The position numbers and the translations under genes were made by a program. A stretch of 64,000 nt of DNA from Burkholderiales bacterium (GTDB taxonomy: Bacteria; Pseudomonadota; Gammaproteobacteria; Burkholderiales; Burkholderiaceae_C): assembly GCA_028868995.1 (NCBI GenBank), contig JAGWTH010000002.1:124001-188000 (forward strand). Reading direction: 5' to 3'. A model generated the notes under the pieces. The model did not search any database, was not told the DNA's origin, and worked only from the letters and a program-made list of their open reading frames with translations. Below, piece by piece: positions 62,388 to 64,000 of the stretch (position 1 is its first letter; each line of letters opens with the position of its first letter).

Positions 62388-62762
62388 ATGCTCCCGAAGA
62401 ACCTGATGCCGTCCGCGTGGTGGAACGACACCCCGCGTGGGAGGGAGCTGACACGACTGGAGCTGGTGGGCGCGGCCTGCGAGGTCGCCGTGGTCACCGC
62501 GCACCTGGACGACGACCTGGCACCGGTGAGCGGCGATGACCGCGCCCGCGAGCTGAGGGACCGCTGCTGGGAGCACCGGCGCGTCGCCCTGGAGCTGCTC
62601 GCCCCCGAGACGCGGTTCGAGGAGTACTCGGAAGAGGGGCTGCTCGGCGCGCTAGATGCCTTCCACGAGCGCCTGCGCGACGTCATGCGCCTGCGGCGGC
62701 ACGTCGAGCGGCTGCTGCGCGGCGGCGGCGGCGATTCGCAGTGGATCGTCACCGGCGCCTGA
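62388..62762 (+). CDS. hypothetical protein
   Basis: A 124-residue soluble protein rich in Arg, Glu and Leu, predicted mainly helical (RLELVGAACEVAVVTAHLDDDLAPVSGDDRARELRDRCWEHRR). No known domain, signal or membrane segment is recognised. The gene is convergent with the FUSC gene 22 bases away. The 168-base spacer before it contains ACATCACGTAACATCTG near 62315, an AT-richer patch where a promoter could lie. It could be a real but lineage-restricted gene. Confidence 0.55.
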   Translation: MLPKNLMPSAWWNDTPRGRELTRLELVGAACEVAVVTAHLDDDLAPVSGDDRARELRDRCWEHRRVALELLAPETRFEEYSEEGLLGALDAFHERLRDVMRLRRHVERLLRGGGGDSQWIVTGA

Positions 62763-62784
62763 GGCGCCGCGCCGCTTCCCTCAC

Positions 62785-64000
62785 TCAGGCCGCCGGTCCC
62801 GTCCCCGGCTGCGTGCCCGTGGCCTGGGCCGCATCGCGCTGCAATTCCCGGGCGAGGCCCACCGCGAGCCGCAGGCGCCGCAGCAGCCACGGGCCGAGGT
62901 CGCGCTCCGAGTCGTCGGGCATCTCCAGCATCGGCCGCGGCTCCCCGGGCGCGGGCATCGCGGCCGGCTGCGGCGCGCCCGGCGCCAGCGCATCGGCGAT
63001 GGCGCGCGTCGCCTGTTCCAGCGGGCCCTGCAGCTGCGCGATGTCCAGGCGGTCGCGGCGCTGCAGCAGCATGGTCTTGATCGCGGTGAGCTGGGCGAGC
63101 AGCTGGTAGCTGTGGCCCAGCATGCGCTCCAGCTCCGCCAGCGGCGGACGCACGGCGCGCGGCTCCGACAGCGAGCGCTGGATCGCCTGCACCAGCGCCG
63201 ACAGGGCGTCGTAGGCCTCGCGCCGCGCGAGCCGCCAGGCCAGCTCGGAGCGGGTGTCCACCGCGGCCTGCTGTCCCAGGGCCAGCGCCAGCTGCGCGTG
63301 CCGCGCCTGCGCGGCCAGCGTGCGCGCGACCAGGGCGCCGACCTGGTGGCGTTCCCAGGAGGGCAGCACGTAGCTGAACACCCAGGCGATCGCCGCGCCG
63401 AGCAGCGTATCCAGCAAGCGTTCGGCCACCTGGAACACGGGCGAGGTGCCGACATTGAGCAGGTGCGCCTGCACCAGCGCCAGCACGGTGGCGGCGACGG
63501 CGGTCACCACGTAGCGCTGCACGGCGAAGGCGTGCGCGACCCCCTGGCCCGTGGCCAGCACCAGCAGCAGGACCGGCAGCGGCAGGTGCGCGTACAACAG
63601 GACGCCGGCCACCAGGCATCCGAGCAGCGTGCCGGCCACGCGGTGATTGCGGCGCTCCAGCGTCTGCGCCAGGCTGCCGCGCAGCACCACGACGATGGTC
63701 AGCAGGATCCAGTACTCGTGCGAGCCCCAGGGCAGGACGAGGCCGACCGAGTAGCCGGCCGCGATGGCCAGCGCCGCGCGGATCGCGTGGCGCAGCGGCG
63801 GCGCGTCCCAGCGCCACAGCGACAGGAAGGGCCGCCAGGTCCACCGGGTGGGGCTCACGAACATCCGCCAGGCGATGCGCACCACCTCCACGTCGGGCTC
63901 GCGCTCGCCGCGCGCCAGCCCGACCAGGCGGGCGACCTCGTCGTGCACGTAGCCGACGCGGCGCGCCAGCGCGCCGGCCAGCCGCGGCGGGGCATCGATG
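62785..64000 (-). CDS. FUSC-family inner-membrane protein, 5' end outside window
   Basis: The visible 404 codons are the C-terminal part of a fusaric-acid-resistance/YccS-type protein. Several membrane helices are seen (ALAIAAGYSVGLVLPWGSHEYWILLTIVVVL, VAGTLLGCLVAGVLLYAHLPLPVLLLVLATG), then a long helical cytoplasmic domain. The track's GTG start at 63948 is probably internal, because the frame stays open to base 64000 (IDAPPRLAGALARRVGYV precedes it) and the usual first helix set is missing. These proteins are linked to efflux of aromatic acids; with no HlyD-type partner visible, its role here is open. Confidence 0.9.
   Translation of the reverse strand, partial: IDAPPRLAGALARRVGYVHDEVARLVGLARGEREPDVEVVRIAWRMFVSPTRWTWRPFLSLWRWDAPPLRHAIRAALAIAAGYSVGLVLPWGSHEYWILLTIVVVLRGSLAQTLERRNHRVAGTLLGCLVAGVLLYAHLPLPVLLLVLATGQGVAHAFAVQRYVVTAVAATVLALVQAHLLNVGTSPVFQVAERLLDTLLGAAIAWVFSYVLPSWERHQVGALVARTLAAQARHAQLALALGQQAAVDTRSELAWRLARREAYDALSALVQAIQRSLSEPRAVRPPLAELERMLGHSYQLLAQLTAIKTMLLQRRDRLDIAQLQGPLEQATRAIADALAPGAPQPAAMPAPGEPRPMLEMPDDSERDLGPWLLRRLRLAVGLARELQRDAAQATGTQPGTGPAA

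Overview
The window is very GC-rich and tightly packed (about 60 genes). Its gene complement is typical of a soil or freshwater Burkholderiales bacterium of the Comamonadaceae type (Ramlibacter/Variovorax-like): orphan Bug-family solute receptors, the aerobic box pathway for benzoyl-CoA, a DUF2844/DUF3443 pair and several FCD/LysR/TetR regulators. The taxonomic placement is inferred from gene content only. No rRNA, tRNA, CRISPR array, insertion sequence or phage gene was seen.

Region A (1-23163) is a two-armed catabolic island around a GntR/FCD regulator at 14724. The leftward arm encodes an ADP-forming acyl-CoA synthetase, a large/small acyl-CoA dehydrogenase pair, a Bug receptor, a thiolase with its DUF35 partner, a CaiB-type CoA-transferase, a LigB-type extradiol dioxygenase, three consecutive RraA/CHA-aldolase-like proteins, an enoyl-CoA hydratase, a fumarylacetoacetase-like hydrolase and another Bug receptor; a VOC protein reads the other way. 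The rightward arm encodes RidA, a LigJ-like hydratase/amidohydrolase, a Rieske oxygenase, a Bug receptor, a phthalate-dioxygenase-type reductase, an enoyl-CoA hydratase, a 3-hydroxyacyl-CoA dehydrogenase and an atypical SDR. Together they suggest ring hydroxylation, meta-cleavage and hydratase/aldolase steps coupled to acyl-CoA side-chain removal. The substrate is not known.

Region B (23185-32000) is a complete aerobic benzoyl-CoA (box) locus: bclA and boxD leftward, boxR, boxC, boxB and boxA rightward. Shared GCAC-N4-GTGC-like motifs lie at the boxR/boxD and boxC promoters. A Tat-exported DsrE protein follows.

Region C (32735-38460) holds a large hybrid sensor kinase overlapping a NarL-type response regulator, then a TetR regulator. 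Region D (38639-51297) is probably controlled by that TetR through two near-identical palindromes (TCGTCA-N2-TGACGA). It encodes a NIPSNAP protein, L-serine dehydratase, a four-gene sugar-type ABC importer, a three-subunit molybdenum hydroxylase, a beta-hydroxyacid dehydrogenase, a CoxG-like protein and an M20 amidohydrolase.

Region E (51362-64000) is mixed: DUF2844 and DUF3443 envelope proteins, two uncharacterised proteins, a GT39-type membrane glycosyltransferase, a LysR-divergent Bug/flavin-monooxygenase/NTF2-like operon, a CidA/LrgB pair, two small unknown genes and a FUSC membrane protein cut by the window edge.
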